The notes below the pieces were generated by a model, which was not told where the DNA came from, searched no databases, and saw only the letters and a program-made list of their open reading frames with translations. Positions 39,086 through 48,650 of a stretch of 64,000 nucleotides of DNA are shown here, piece after piece; the first letter of the stretch is position 1, and every line of letters begins with the position of its first letter. The stretch is from Lysobacterales bacterium (GTDB lineage: Bacteria > Pseudomonadota > Gammaproteobacteria > Xanthomonadales > SZUA-36): positions 16,225 to 80,224 of the forward strand of contig JANQPM010000043.1 in the NCBI GenBank assembly GCA_028289465.1. The letters are read 5' to 3'. Position numbers and translations under genes: made by a program.

Positions 39086-40680
39086 AGGGGGTGGCCGTGC
39101 AAATACGCAAGGACTGGACCACTCTGTGGCCATTGGTCGTGCTGTGGTGGCTGGTATTGATCGCGGCGACAGCCAGCACGGTTCAGACTTTCATTCGGAC
39201 CGATGAATTTCCTGAGACTTCGGTCTGGCCGCAACTGACCCGTTTGGTTTGTTTTTTTGCGGGTGTTATTTTCTTCGTTCAAGATGCGGCCGTTGACGGC
39301 CGGGCATTCTGGCGTGCGCGCCCTATTCCCGGGGCTCAAATTTGGGTACCCAAGTTGTTTTTGCTGTTTGTGGTTTTTGTGATCCCCGGTGCGGCGGCGC
39401 AGTGGTGGCTGACCGATTACACGCTGGGATACGGCTTTTTGAGGGCGTCTATAGTGGCGGCGGCCTGGTTACTGATGGTCATTCTGGCAGGTTCGTTTTT
39501 AGGCGCTCTAACCGGCAGCGTCGTGCGTTCCGTTATGGTTCTGGTGGGATGCAATATCGCCCTGGCTTTACTGACCGTGTTTGATATTCATCCGATACCA
39601 CACTTCAAGTGGTCAATCTTTTTGATGCCGGTATTAGCTATGGCGTTGACTGTCGTTAGCGTGTGGCTGCTCTACCGTTATCAATCGCTACGTCGTGCTA
39701 TCCCGGTGGGCATTATCGCCGCTTTATATGCCTGGTATGCAGGCTTCCAGGAGCATTGGTTCCATAGTTACTGGGGATACCTGCCGCAGCAATATGAGCG
39801 GTTGACAGAAGCGCAGCCAAAGGTAGTACAACCACCTGATCATCCGGTTGCCGTAAATGTCGGTTATGAGGACGACGAAGCGACAGGCCAACCGGTTGTA
39901 CAGCTATTCGCTGAGATTCAGTTACCGAATATATCGGCCGAAGAACTGGATATCAGCATCGAGTGGACACGGTTGAATTACCCCGGCGGAATAAGGTATA
40001 GCGGCAGATCCGATCGTTTTCCGCCCAACCGGCCTTTCACCTCGCTGTCTAAGGCGCTGGACTTTGCTACAGAATCTGACATTGACCCGTTCTATATTCC
40101 TTTGGTCGAGATTTCTCAGGGTTCGTACGACGAGGTCAGGCGCAAACCCGGAGAGCTGGAGCTGGATTTGGTCGTTAAGGGGAGGGTGCTGTTTGATACG
40201 GTGGATATCGCTTTTTCCGAGAACCCAGTGCACATTCAGGGCAAAAGAAACTATGAAGTGTACGCGGCGGTGCTGAGCCCTGAAATAATTGAGGTTCGTA
40301 CCGAAACAAACCTGCTTAAATCCGAATCGAATTTATCTTGCGGCGTCCTGATTTACAATCCGGCAAGCAAGGAGATTTTAGTACCTCCGATACGAAGCCG
40401 TAGCGATCCCTGGAAGCCAAGAGCGATGTTATTCGGCCGTCCTGTGGGATGGCTGGAACAGCAAACGCACCGTTTCGTCAGCGCAGCCATTGACCATTAC
40501 CGCTACCGTCCGTCCAAACGAAACAGTCTGGGTTACCGTACGATTCCCGGCCCGGTGAATGAAAACTGGCTGACCGATGCACGGATTCGAGTCTACGTAC
40601 AGGCTGTAACCAAACCGGTAGTGCACACCGTGAGACTTACGGACTTTCGTGCCGAGGACTGGACGAAGGCAGGTTGGTAG
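39082..40680 (+). CDS. Large ABC-2-like permease with extracytoplasmic domain (copy 1)
   Basis: 532 residues. About six hydrophobic helices in the first ~240 residues (LWPLVVLWWLVLIAATAST and WPQLTRLVCFFAGVIFF among them), then a ~290-residue soluble domain rich in beta segments (VVQLFAEIQLPNISAEEL, VDIAFSENPVHIQGKRNYEV). A lone paralog of this architecture follows at 40771. I do not recognise a named family. The first start overlaps the ATPase stop. DNA stretches nearly identical to copy 2 (LVVLWWLVLIAATASTVQ region) suggest recent exchange between the copies. Confidence 0.8.
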   Translation: MKGVAVQIRKDWTTLWPLVVLWWLVLIAATASTVQTFIRTDEFPETSVWPQLTRLVCFFAGVIFFVQDAAVDGRAFWRARPIPGAQIWVPKLFLLFVVFVIPGAAAQWWLTDYTLGYGFLRASIVAAAWLLMVILAGSFLGALTGSVVRSVMVLVGCNIALALLTVFDIHPIPHFKWSIFLMPVLAMALTVVSVWLLYRYQSLRRAIPVGIIAALYAWYAGFQEHWFHSYWGYLPQQYERLTEAQPKVVQPPDHPVAVNVGYEDDEATGQPVVQLFAEIQLPNISAEELDISIEWTRLNYPGGIRYSGRSDRFPPNRPFTSLSKALDFATESDIDPFYIPLVEISQGSYDEVRRKPGELELDLVVKGRVLFDTVDIAFSENPVHIQGKRNYEVYAAVLSPEIIEVRTETNLLKSESNLSCGVLIYNPASKEILVPPIRSRSDPWKPRAMLFGRPVGWLEQQTHRFVSAAIDHYRYRPSKRNSLGYRTIPGPVNENWLTDARIRVYVQAVTKPVVHTVRLTDFRAEDWTKAGW

Positions 40681-40765
40681 TGCCGGTGAATTGCCGGAAC
40701 TGGAAGGGCAGTCAGGTGGCTGTATCAGATTTTTGCTGCCTGGCAGGCGAGGGTGGCCGGAGATA
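40681..40765 (+). pseudogene. Remnant of the ABC ATPase 3' end between duplicated permeases
   Basis: GCCGGTGAATTGCCGGAACT GGAAGGGC then CAGATTTTT...CTGGCAGGC closely follows the end of the ATPase gene (38960-39080), with about 40 bases missing. It marks the left edge of a tandem duplication that included the last part of the ATPase gene and the whole permease gene. Confidence 0.8.
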
Positions 40766-40770
40766 GCCAA

Positions 40771-42405
40771 ATGAAGGCCATCATCGCGCAAATGCGAAAA
40801 GATCTGTTCACCCTGTGGCCGTTAGTCGTGCTGTGGTGGCTGGTATTGATCGCGGCGACAGCCAGCACGGTTCAGGTTTTTATTCGGACCGATGAGCTTA
40901 CCGATACTTATACTTCTTCGGTCTGGCCGCTGCTGACTGGTTTAGTTTGTCTTTTTTCAGCCGTTATTTTCTTCACTCAGGATGCCGGCCTGGATAGCCG
41001 GGCATTCTGGCGGGTTCGGCCGATATCCGGGTTTGGGATTTGGACATCAAAGTTGCTTTTGCTGTTTGTTGTTATCGTAATCCCCGGTGCGGCGGCGCAG
41101 TGGTGGCTGACGGGTTACACGCTAGGGTATGACATATGGTGGGCGACTGCAGAGGCAGCAGCCTGGCTGCTGCTGGTTGTGTTTGTTGGTGCGCTTGCAG
41201 GTGCCTTGACCGGCAGTATTGCGCTTTCCGTAGTGACTTTGGCCGGAATTTATGTTGCTGTTTGGGCTTTCTTTTCGGGGCTGACTGCAGTCCTGGGAAG
41301 CGGCTTTATGACGCCGCACCGTGAATGGGTGTTATGGATGCCGGTGATCGTAAAGGTATCGATTATGGCCGGCCTCTGGCTGCTGTACCGCTACCGGTCG
41401 GTGCGCCGTACCGCACCGTTGATTGTTATCGCTGCGCTGTCCGCCTGGTATGCGATTGGGCCGGACCCCTGGTGGCTAAATGAATTCCAGAAGCCACGAT
41501 CGTCTCAGTATAAGCGGCTGCTGGAAACGCAGCCCGAAATATTGCAGCCACCGGATTACCCGATTTCTGCTGCTGTCAGATATGTAGGCGATGAGGAGAT
41601 GCCCGGAGGACCCGTGGTGCAGCTACTAGCTGAGATTCAACTACCGAATATTTCCATTGAAGGATTAAGTATCAATAGTACTGCACGATTACATTATCCG
41701 GATGGTATACAGTACCTTGGCAGGTCTGGGATCGCGGCATATAGAGGATTTTTCAGTCTGCCGCACAACGCATCGGGGTTCGCTGCGGAATCGGATATCA
41801 ATATCGATCCGCTTTATATTTCTTTGGCTGAGATTCCTGCGAGATCATATAACGATATTAGGCATGAACTGGCGGAGATGGAGCTGGAACTTTCTATTAG
41901 AGAAAGTTTGATATTCGATACCGTGGACGTAGCCTTTTCCGAAAATCCAATAGAGATTCATGGGAAAAGAAACTATAAGGTGCAGGTCACAATACTGGAC
42001 TCCAACAGGATGAAGGTTCTTATTCGTATCAATGGCCTTGCTTACGGAAGAGCTTTATCTCCATGGGTATTCATTTACAATCCCGTCAATAAGGAAATTT
42101 ATAGCCCACCTGGTGGTGGCGGCACAGCCGGCGGGAGTGGGCAGCGGGAGATGTTGTTCGCCCGCCCGAAAGGCTTCCGCGTACAGAATGAAAGAAAATT
42201 TGACAGCTCTGGTGCGGATGTTCGTCCCTGGTCTCCATCCGAGCGCAACAGCCTGGGCTATCGGAAGATATCCGGGCCGGTGGGTAAAGACTGGCTGGCG
42301 AATGCCCGGATTAAAGTTTATCTCTCGACTGCGACCAAACCGATTGTACATACCGTGAAACTGACGGATTTTCGTGCCGAGAACTGGAAAAAGGCGGATT
42401 GGTAA
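40771..42405 (+). CDS. Large ABC-2-like permease with extracytoplasmic domain (copy 2)
   Basis: 544 residues from ATG 40771 with GGAG upstream (a GTG at 40753 is possible). Same layout as copy 1: N-terminal helices including LWPLVVLWWLVLIAATAST, then a beta-rich soluble domain with LLAEIQLPNISIEGLSI and DVAFSENPIEIHGKRNYKV. It has a glycine-rich loop (PPGGGGTAGGSGQ) absent from copy 1. Last gene of the operon. Two different permeases could form a heterodimer with the ATPase (inference). Confidence 0.8.
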   Translation: MKAIIAQMRKDLFTLWPLVVLWWLVLIAATASTVQVFIRTDELTDTYTSSVWPLLTGLVCLFSAVIFFTQDAGLDSRAFWRVRPISGFGIWTSKLLLLFVVIVIPGAAAQWWLTGYTLGYDIWWATAEAAAWLLLVVFVGALAGALTGSIALSVVTLAGIYVAVWAFFSGLTAVLGSGFMTPHREWVLWMPVIVKVSIMAGLWLLYRYRSVRRTAPLIVIAALSAWYAIGPDPWWLNEFQKPRSSQYKRLLETQPEILQPPDYPISAAVRYVGDEEMPGGPVVQLLAEIQLPNISIEGLSINSTARLHYPDGIQYLGRSGIAAYRGFFSLPHNASGFAAESDINIDPLYISLAEIPARSYNDIRHELAEMELELSIRESLIFDTVDVAFSENPIEIHGKRNYKVQVTILDSNRMKVLIRINGLAYGRALSPWVFIYNPVNKEIYSPPGGGGTAGGSGQREMLFARPKGFRVQNERKFDSSGADVRPWSPSERNSLGYRKISGPVGKDWLANARIKVYLSTATKPIVHTVKLTDFRAENWKKADW

Positions 42406-42451
42406 TGCCGGCGCCTGTACCGCTCCGCCTGTCGGTTCCTGTTACCCGGTA

Positions 42452-44428
42452 TCAGTCCAGCAGGTGTTCGCGCAGGAATAATATGGCTGCCTGCTGATAG
42501 ATATCGCGGTTTTCCTTCTTGCGGTAGCCGTGGCCTTCGTTTAGTGCGTTCATATACCAGACCACCTGATCTTGCTTGCGCAACGCCTCGACGACTTGTT
42601 CCGCTTCGGTCACCGGTACGCGGGGGTCGTTCTGGCCCTGCACCACCAGCATTGGGATCTTGATCTTTTCCACGTTATTCAGCGGGCTGATTTTTTCCAG
42701 GTGAGCGCGCATTGCCGGGTCGCGTTCGTCGCCGTATTCCACCCGCCGCAGATCGCGCCGGTAGTCCTGGGTGTTTTCCAGGAAGGTCACGAAATTGCTG
42801 ATGCCGACGATATCGACCGCGGCTTTCAGCCGGTCGCTGAAATGCACCGAGCTGGCCAGTACCATATAGCCGCCGTAGCTGCCGCCATAGACCGCAACAC
42901 GGTCTTTATCCAGGTCCGGCTGGGTCGCAATCCAGTCCAGCAGCGCACCGATGTCTTTAACCGAATCTTCGCGCTTGAAGCCATTGTCCAGGGAAAGATA
43001 GGTCTTGCCGTAGCCAGCCGAGCCGCGGACATTCGGGATCACTACCGCCGCGCCAAGCTTGTTCAGCCACATTTGATAGGTGCTGCTGAAACCGGGGCGC
43101 GACTGGCCTTCCGGTCCGCCATGGATGGAGACGATCACCGGGTGCGGACCTTCGCCGGCCGGTTTGTAGACCCAGGCCGGAATCTGCCGGGGATGCCCAT
43201 CTACCTGGTCGAAAGTCGGGAACTGGACCAGTTCCGGTTCGATAAAGCTGCCGGTGTCCAGACCGCCGACCTCGCTCGTGGTCCACCGGACCAGTTGCGC
43301 GGATTCCAGCGGCTGCTTGCCGAGGTTCAGCACAAAGGTATCGCTGGGCGTTTTCGAGGTGTTCAGGGTCATCGCGACCCGGCTGTCATCCGGGCTGAAA
43401 GTGAATCCGCTGGCCCGGCCGGTCGGAATGTTCTCAATCGGCGCATAGTCCCGGGTTTTGAGATCAATCAGATAAACCCGTGAGCGGCCGTTTTCGTTCA
43501 CGCTGAAAACGCCGCGGCTGCGGTCGTTGCTCAGCGCGCCTTCATCCACGTCCCATGGAATATCGCCGGTAATGATCGCCGGTTCCGAGCCGTCTTCCAG
43601 CGATTGCCAGGCCAGTTGCCGGAACTCGCCGCCGCGGTCGGTGACGAAATAGAAACCCTCGCCGGCTTTGTCGAACGCGATCGGCAGGTTGACGCTGGTC
43701 TTGTCGCCGCCGCCGGCCAGACGCCGTTGTTCGCCGCTTTTTGTGTCTACCAGGTGTACCCGGGAGTCCGCGACGCTGACATAGTTCACGACCAGCAGAT
43801 GCTGCCCGTTTTCGTCAAAGTCCACACCACCCCACCAAGTGCCGTCCGGGGACTCCAGCACGACTTCGGCGGTTTCCGGGTTATCCACCTGCATCATCCA
43901 GACATCGTTGGAGCGGCCGTTGCGGCGGGTGCTTTGATAGGCGATACGCTCGCCTTTACGGTCCCAGACCACCGCACCGTTGCGCGATTCACCGTCGGAC
44001 AGCATCACCGCTTCGGCATTGGCGGGATCCAGCAGGAAAACCTGCGAAAATTCGCTACCGCCGGCATCCATGGTGAAAACGAGCTGATTGCTTTCCGGCC
44101 GGCGCTGTACCCCGCCCATGGGTTCGTTAAAGAATGTCATCTGCCGGCGTGCGCCGCCCGGATGATCGACCCGGTGAATCTGGCTGACGTCGCCGAAGCG
44201 GGTCGAGATATAAATGCCCTGGCCGTCTTCAGTCCAGTCACGAAAACCGGCCGACCGAACGTTCTGGTAGCGGTTGAGATCGGCAACGATGGATTGCGGA
44301 ATTTCCGGAATATCCTCCATCACCAGGTTGCCGTTGTTCGCGGTCCGGCGCTCGATATCCGCTAACGCGCCAGGTCCCGAGAGCGTCACTAATACGAATA
44401 GCGCACTGAGCAAGATCACCGGTTTCAT
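42452..44428 (-). CDS. Secreted S9 family peptidase (prolyl oligopeptidase-like)
   Basis: 658 residues with signal peptide MKPVILLSALFVLVTLSGPG and cleavage near LADIERR. The N-terminal half is a WD40/PD40-like propeller with repeated strands (FNEPMGGVQRRPESNQLVFT, VVWDRKGERIAYQSTRRNG). The C-terminal alpha/beta hydrolase has the catalytic serine in YGGSYGGYMVLAS (about residue 515), the aspartate in VVQGQNDPRVP (about 599) and the histidine in ALNEGHGY (about 632). Likely an extracellular or periplasmic dipeptidyl or acyl-aminoacyl peptidase feeding peptides to Opp (inference). Strong AGGAG ribosome binding site. Divergent from the next gene. Confidence 0.92.
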   Translation of the reverse strand: MKPVILLSALFVLVTLSGPGALADIERRTANNGNLVMEDIPEIPQSIVADLNRYQNVRSAGFRDWTEDGQGIYISTRFGDVSQIHRVDHPGGARRQMTFFNEPMGGVQRRPESNQLVFTMDAGGSEFSQVFLLDPANAEAVMLSDGESRNGAVVWDRKGERIAYQSTRRNGRSNDVWMMQVDNPETAEVVLESPDGTWWGGVDFDENGQHLLVVNYVSVADSRVHLVDTKSGEQRRLAGGGDKTSVNLPIAFDKAGEGFYFVTDRGGEFRQLAWQSLEDGSEPAIITGDIPWDVDEGALSNDRSRGVFSVNENGRSRVYLIDLKTRDYAPIENIPTGRASGFTFSPDDSRVAMTLNTSKTPSDTFVLNLGKQPLESAQLVRWTTSEVGGLDTGSFIEPELVQFPTFDQVDGHPRQIPAWVYKPAGEGPHPVIVSIHGGPEGQSRPGFSSTYQMWLNKLGAAVVIPNVRGSAGYGKTYLSLDNGFKREDSVKDIGALLDWIATQPDLDKDRVAVYGGSYGGYMVLASSVHFSDRLKAAVDIVGISNFVTFLENTQDYRRDLRRVEYGDERDPAMRAHLEKISPLNNVEKIKIPMLVVQGQNDPRVPVTEAEQVVEALRKQDQVVWYMNALNEGHGYRKKENRDIYQQAAILFLREHLLD

Positions 44429-44532
44429 ATCGTCTCCTGAAAATCTGCGGGCCGAAGGTTTGCGCAGTATAGCGGAATCGCGCCAATGGATCGGAATAAG
44501 CGGTCAGAAGGTTTTCGGTCACCGGTATAGTG

Positions 44533-44556
44533 TGTTATATTGGTAACAACATAACA
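44533..44556. promoter_or_regulatory. Interrupted palindrome upstream of the small conserved gene
   Basis: TGTTAT-A-TTG-GTAA-CAA-C-ATAACA, 12 bp of symmetric arms around a short centre, in the shared 160-bp region between the S9 peptidase and the 149-residue gene. Could be a regulator site acting on either gene. No -35/-10 pair could be fixed with confidence. Confidence 0.45.
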
Positions 44557-44591
44557 AATATCAATCTCTATATCACGACAGGAGGAAAATT

Positions 44592-45041
44592 GTGGCGATC
44601 ACCATTAAAGTGGATTCGGCCACCAGCCCCGATGAAATCACCAGTCCCAATGAAATCATCAGCGCGCTTGAAAACGGCAGCTATCAGGCCGGGGAGTTCA
44701 ATCATGCCGCTCATGTACAGACTGCCTGGGCCTATCTCAGTCGCGATGGATTTGACGCGGGCAGTACACGTTTTATTACCGAGATTCAGCGGTTTGCGAC
44801 GCTGCAGGGCGCGCCGGAGAAATACCACGAGACGGTGACGCGCGCGTTGCTGCAGTTGATCTGGATGCATATGAAAATGCATCCGTGCCAGGATTATTCG
44901 GCGTTTCAACAGGCCAACCCGGCGTTGTACGGCGACACCAGACGGTTGCTGCTTCAGCACTATTCCAGCACGCGCCTGCAAAGCGCCCGGGCCAAAACGA
45001 CCTATCTGGCCCCGGATATCAGGCCGCTGCCGAGCGCTTGA
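44592..45041 (+). CDS. Conserved protein of unknown function
   Basis: 149 residues, GTG start behind a very strong AGGAGG. Central motif EFNHAAHVQTAWAYLSRDGF, followed by RFITEIQRFATLQGAPEKYH and ETVTRALLQLIWMHMK. This H-x(2)-H...AW-x-YL arrangement recalls a family of small uncharacterised proteins with conserved histidines and a YHET motif. No signal peptide, so probably cytoplasmic. Convergent with the ABC exporter, 40 bp away. Function unknown. Confidence 0.72.
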   Translation: MAITIKVDSATSPDEITSPNEIISALENGSYQAGEFNHAAHVQTAWAYLSRDGFDAGSTRFITEIQRFATLQGAPEKYHETVTRALLQLIWMHMKMHPCQDYSAFQQANPALYGDTRRLLLQHYSSTRLQSARAKTTYLAPDIRPLPSA

Positions 45042-45081
45042 CGATACGGTAGTAATCCGTCCTCAGGTTTAATCCCGACAC

Positions 45082-46848
45082 TCAATCCAGGAACTGCAGG
45101 CGGGCCAGGTTCCGGTAAAGCTGATTGGTTTCCACCAGGTCCCGGTGTACGCCTTCGGCAACGATGCGGCCGCGGTCCAGCACCAGAATCCGATCCGCTT
45201 TGCGCACCGTGGCCAGCCGGTGCGCGATGACCAGCGTGGTGCGATCCTGCATGATCTCGTCGAGCGCCTGTTGCACCAGCCGCTCGCTTTCTGCATCCAG
45301 CGAACTGGTGGCTTCGTCCAGCAGTAGAATAGGCGGGTCGGTCAGCAGCGCCCGGGCAATGGAAAGGCGCTGGGCCTGACCGCCGGACAGGCGTACGCCG
45401 CGCTCGCCCAGATAAGTGTCGTAGGCCTCACTCAGATCCTCGATGAATTCATGCGCATGCGCGGCTATCGCGGCCTGCTCGACCTGTGGTCTCGAGCTGC
45501 CCGGTTTACCGTAGCGGATGTTTTCCAGCGCATCGCTGGAAAAGATCGTGACGTCCTGTGCAACCAACGCCATCTGCTGCCGCAGGTCGTCCAGTCTTAG
45601 CTGCCTGATGTCCGTGCCGTCCAGCGTGATACAGCCTTCGATCGGATCGTAAAAGCGCAGCAGTAACTGGAACAGTGTCGATTTTCCCGCGCCGGAAGGT
45701 CCGACGACCGCCACCGTATGCCCTGGCTCGATGTTCAGATCCACCGCCTGCAGCACCGGTCGGTCCGGCCGGCTGGGATAAGCGAAAGACACGTTCTCGA
45801 GCTGAATACGGCCCCGGGCCGGCAGCGCCAGGGGCGCCGGCGTGGCCGGGTCGCGAATATCGGCCTGCATATTCAGCAGTTCGGTGATGCGCTCCAGCGC
45901 GCCGGCCGCACGCTGCAGTTCACCGATAACCTGGGTCAGCGCGCCCATGGTGGTTGCGGCCAGAATCGCATACAGCACAAACTGGCTGAGTTCGCCGGCT
46001 GTCATGCTGCCGGCGATTACCGAACTGGCACCTTTCCAGAGCACCAGCACGATACCGCCAAAAACCATGATAACGACCGCGATACTCATCAGGGTCTCGG
46101 CCCCGATGCGCTTTACATTGGTTCGAAAAGCGCTGTTCACGGCCTGGCCGAAGCGATCGGTCTCGCGCGGACCCTGGGCATAGGCCTGGACCGTCTGCAC
46201 CGCATTAATGGTCTCGGTGGCCATGGCCGAACAGTCGGCAATGCGGTCCTGTGCGGCCTTGGACAACTTGCGCACCCGGCGCCCGGCAATCACGATCGGC
46301 AGGATGATCGCCGGAATCACCAGTCCGATCAGGCCGGCCAGCTTCGGGCTGGAGATAATCATCATCAGCACCGACCCGATCAGCATGAAAATGCTGCGCA
46401 GCGTGATGGAAAATGTGCTGCCGACCACGGTTTCCACCAGAGTGGTGTCGGTGTTGATACGCGACAGCACCTCTCCGGTACGCGTGGTCTCGAAAAAGGC
46501 CGGCGACATGCGCATCACTTTGCGATAAACCGCATCCCTGAGATCTGCAACAACCCGCTGGCCGAGCCAGGAAACCCAGAAATAGCGCAGACCGGTAAAC
46601 AGCGCCATCGCGACCGCGACGATGAACATCAGGCCGAAATAGCGGCTGATCGCATCCTGATTTTCGGCCGAAAACCCAAGGTCGATCATCTGCCGCACCG
46701 CGACCGGCAGCGACAGTGTCGCCGCCGCGCCGAGAACCAGAAACAGCAGCGCCAGCGCGATGTAGCGGGTATATGGCGTAATGTAGGGGACTAGGGTCTT
46801 TAGCTGGCCCAGGTTTTTCGACCTGGGCCGCTCCATGGCGTCTGTCAT
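45082..46848 (-). CDS. ABC exporter, fused membrane and ATPase domains (MsbA-like)
   Basis: 588 residues, half-transporter of the type-1 exporter class. Six-helix N-terminal membrane domain (YIALALLFLVLGAAATLSL, then further segments), then the ATPase with Walker A AVVGPSGAGKSTLFQLLL, Q-loop MALVAQDVTIFS, signature VRLSGGQAQRLSIARALL, Walker B ILLLDEATSSLDAESE and H-loop LVIAHRLAT. Could export lipid A, a lipid or a drug; sequence alone does not settle it. No cognate lpxK is adjacent, weakening an MsbA-proper call. Confidence 0.9.
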   Translation of the reverse strand: MTDAMERPRSKNLGQLKTLVPYITPYTRYIALALLFLVLGAAATLSLPVAVRQMIDLGFSAENQDAISRYFGLMFIVAVAMALFTGLRYFWVSWLGQRVVADLRDAVYRKVMRMSPAFFETTRTGEVLSRINTDTTLVETVVGSTFSITLRSIFMLIGSVLMMIISSPKLAGLIGLVIPAIILPIVIAGRRVRKLSKAAQDRIADCSAMATETINAVQTVQAYAQGPRETDRFGQAVNSAFRTNVKRIGAETLMSIAVVIMVFGGIVLVLWKGASSVIAGSMTAGELSQFVLYAILAATTMGALTQVIGELQRAAGALERITELLNMQADIRDPATPAPLALPARGRIQLENVSFAYPSRPDRPVLQAVDLNIEPGHTVAVVGPSGAGKSTLFQLLLRFYDPIEGCITLDGTDIRQLRLDDLRQQMALVAQDVTIFSSDALENIRYGKPGSSRPQVEQAAIAAHAHEFIEDLSEAYDTYLGERGVRLSGGQAQRLSIARALLTDPPILLLDEATSSLDAESERLVQQALDEIMQDRTTLVIAHRLATVRKADRILVLDRGRIVAEGVHRDLVETNQLYRNLARLQFLD

Positions 46849-46939
46849 CAGCCTGTTCTGAATATGATTTGCTTAGAACATGGGGGTGGGCCGGCCGCGA
46901 TCAAGCAAGTGCGGCGCGGCCAGCGATCTTTACAGGTTG

Positions 46940-48442
46940 TCAGCGAAGAGCCGCGCGGATAAACGCGGTGGTGTCGGCTTTCAGCTTGTCCAGCGACGGT
47001 GGGTGGATATACATCATGTGGCCGGCTTCGTAGTAGTGCATTTCGATATTGTTCTGCAGGTCGGCTTCCAGCCCCAGATGATCCATGGTGTATTCGGTTG
47101 CGAAGAACGGTGTTGCAAGATCGTAGTAACCGTTCGCGACAAAGATTTTCAGGTGCGGGTTCTTGCTGATTGCTTCGCGCAGGTCTTCGGCAACGTTCAC
47201 ATAGCCCGTGCGGTTCGGAACCTCCCAGTTCCACGCCCGGTTTACCTTGCCGCTGAGAATCTGGTATTCCCGGTCTTCCTGATAGCCCAACTCGCCGCGT
47301 ACGTAGGCATTCAGTGCGGCCGTATACGGACCGAGAATCGCGGTATAGCTCGGGTCGTGCTGAAAGCGCTCGCCGGCGGCATCCGCATCGATGCCGGTAT
47401 AGCGGGAATCCAGCCGTCCGGCGGTGCGCCGCCGGTCGCGCAGCAGCTCCTTGGTAAAGCGAAAGATGCTGATCCGCAGATTGGCTTGTTCGATATAGTC
47501 GGTGTCGAGCCCGATCATTTCGGAAAGCCGTCCGGCGATTTCAGCGCGTTCGGCCGCACTGAGCCGGCTGCCTTTCATCAGCGCCTGGGCATAATCGCCC
47601 TGCGCGAACTGCCGCACCCGCGCCAGGAATGCACCGAGGTCTTCAGCCCGTTCAGGCAGCGCATTGTGGTACCACGCGGTGGCGGCGTAGGTCGGAAGAA
47701 ATGTGATATACGGCAGGTCGTTGCCGGCTTCGAACCGCGCGGTCTGGAAGTTGAGGATAGAAGAAACCAGCATCACGCCGTTGAAGAAAATGCCCTTGCC
47801 TTGCAGGTGATTCACCAACGCCGCCGCGCGGGTCGTGCCGTAGCTTTCCCCGGCCAGAAACTTGGGCGAATTCCAGCGCTGATTGCGCGTGACATACAAG
47901 CGAATGAACTCACCGACCGCTTTCACGTCTTCTTCGACGCCGAGAAAGTCCTTGGCCTCGCCCTCGCCGGCGACCTGGCTGAAGCCCGTGTTGACCGGGT
48001 CGATAAAGACCAGGTCGGATATATCCAGGATGCTGGCATGATTATCGACGACTTGATAAGGCGCCGGAGCCGGCTGTTCGGCATCGTCGAAGCTCACCCG
48101 GCGCGGCCCGTATGCGCCGAGGTGCAGCCAGACCGAAGAAGAGCCGGGGCCGCCGTTGAAAATAAAGCTGATCGGTCTGAGCCCGGTCTTGCCGACGCCG
48201 GTTCTGACATAGGCCGTGTAGAAAATACTGCCGGTTGCGTTGCCGGCGTCGTTTTTCAGCAGCATGGTGCCGGCAGTCGCTTCATACGCGACCGCCTGTT
48301 CGCCGATGCGAATCTGGTGGCGGCTTTTGACTTGCCGCTCCTCGGGTATCGGCATGGCTATCGTTTTGCCATCATTCGCCGGCTCATCGGCATAAATCGG
48401 CGGCGACAATGCAACGACAAGGAACAAGGCCATTCGGGTCAT
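46940..48442 (-). CDS. Secreted S10 serine carboxypeptidase
   Basis: About 500 residues from ATG 48442, which begins the signal peptide MTRMALFLVVALSPPIYA; a longer frame to 48514 adds an unlikely N-terminus. Oxyanion motif FIFNGGPGSSSVWLHLG, catalytic serine in FLAGESYGTTR (about residue 197), aspartate in NGYYDLATPFF (about 440), histidine in YYEAGHMMY (about 474). Carboxypeptidases of this type remove C-terminal residues from peptides; paired with the S9 peptidase and the Opp importer, peptide scavenging is plausible (inference). GAG ribosome binding site. Confidence 0.92.
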   Translation of the reverse strand: MTRMALFLVVALSPPIYADEPANDGKTIAMPIPEERQVKSRHQIRIGEQAVAYEATAGTMLLKNDAGNATGSIFYTAYVRTGVGKTGLRPISFIFNGGPGSSSVWLHLGAYGPRRVSFDDAEQPAPAPYQVVDNHASILDISDLVFIDPVNTGFSQVAGEGEAKDFLGVEEDVKAVGEFIRLYVTRNQRWNSPKFLAGESYGTTRAAALVNHLQGKGIFFNGVMLVSSILNFQTARFEAGNDLPYITFLPTYAATAWYHNALPERAEDLGAFLARVRQFAQGDYAQALMKGSRLSAAERAEIAGRLSEMIGLDTDYIEQANLRISIFRFTKELLRDRRRTAGRLDSRYTGIDADAAGERFQHDPSYTAILGPYTAALNAYVRGELGYQEDREYQILSGKVNRAWNWEVPNRTGYVNVAEDLREAISKNPHLKIFVANGYYDLATPFFATEYTMDHLGLEADLQNNIEMHYYEAGHMMYIHPPSLDKLKADTTAFIRAALR

Positions 48443-48650
48443 TATTATTTCTCGAAATGTTTTGTCTTGAGTCTTCAACCGCGCCAGTATGCGCTGTGGC
48501 GACAGCACGGGCAATACGCGGCTGCCCGGCAGGTGCTTTCCGCCGGCGGTTCTGCGTTGACAAGGGGGTTGGGCGAAAGGGGCGGTAGAAGAGGTAAAAC
48601 GGTATACTTACCGGCTGCTAGTGGCCGGCATCGGGTATCAGGATTCATCT

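Noticed and set aside
45718..46794. 358-codon plus-strand frame opposite the ABC exporter
   Set aside because: Composition (His/Gln/Arg-rich) and lack of motifs mark it as antisense.
48557..48608. glmU promoter from TTGACA (48557) and TATACT (48603)
   Set aside because: Each hexamer is good but the spacing is 40 bases, and neither has a partner at 16-18 bases.
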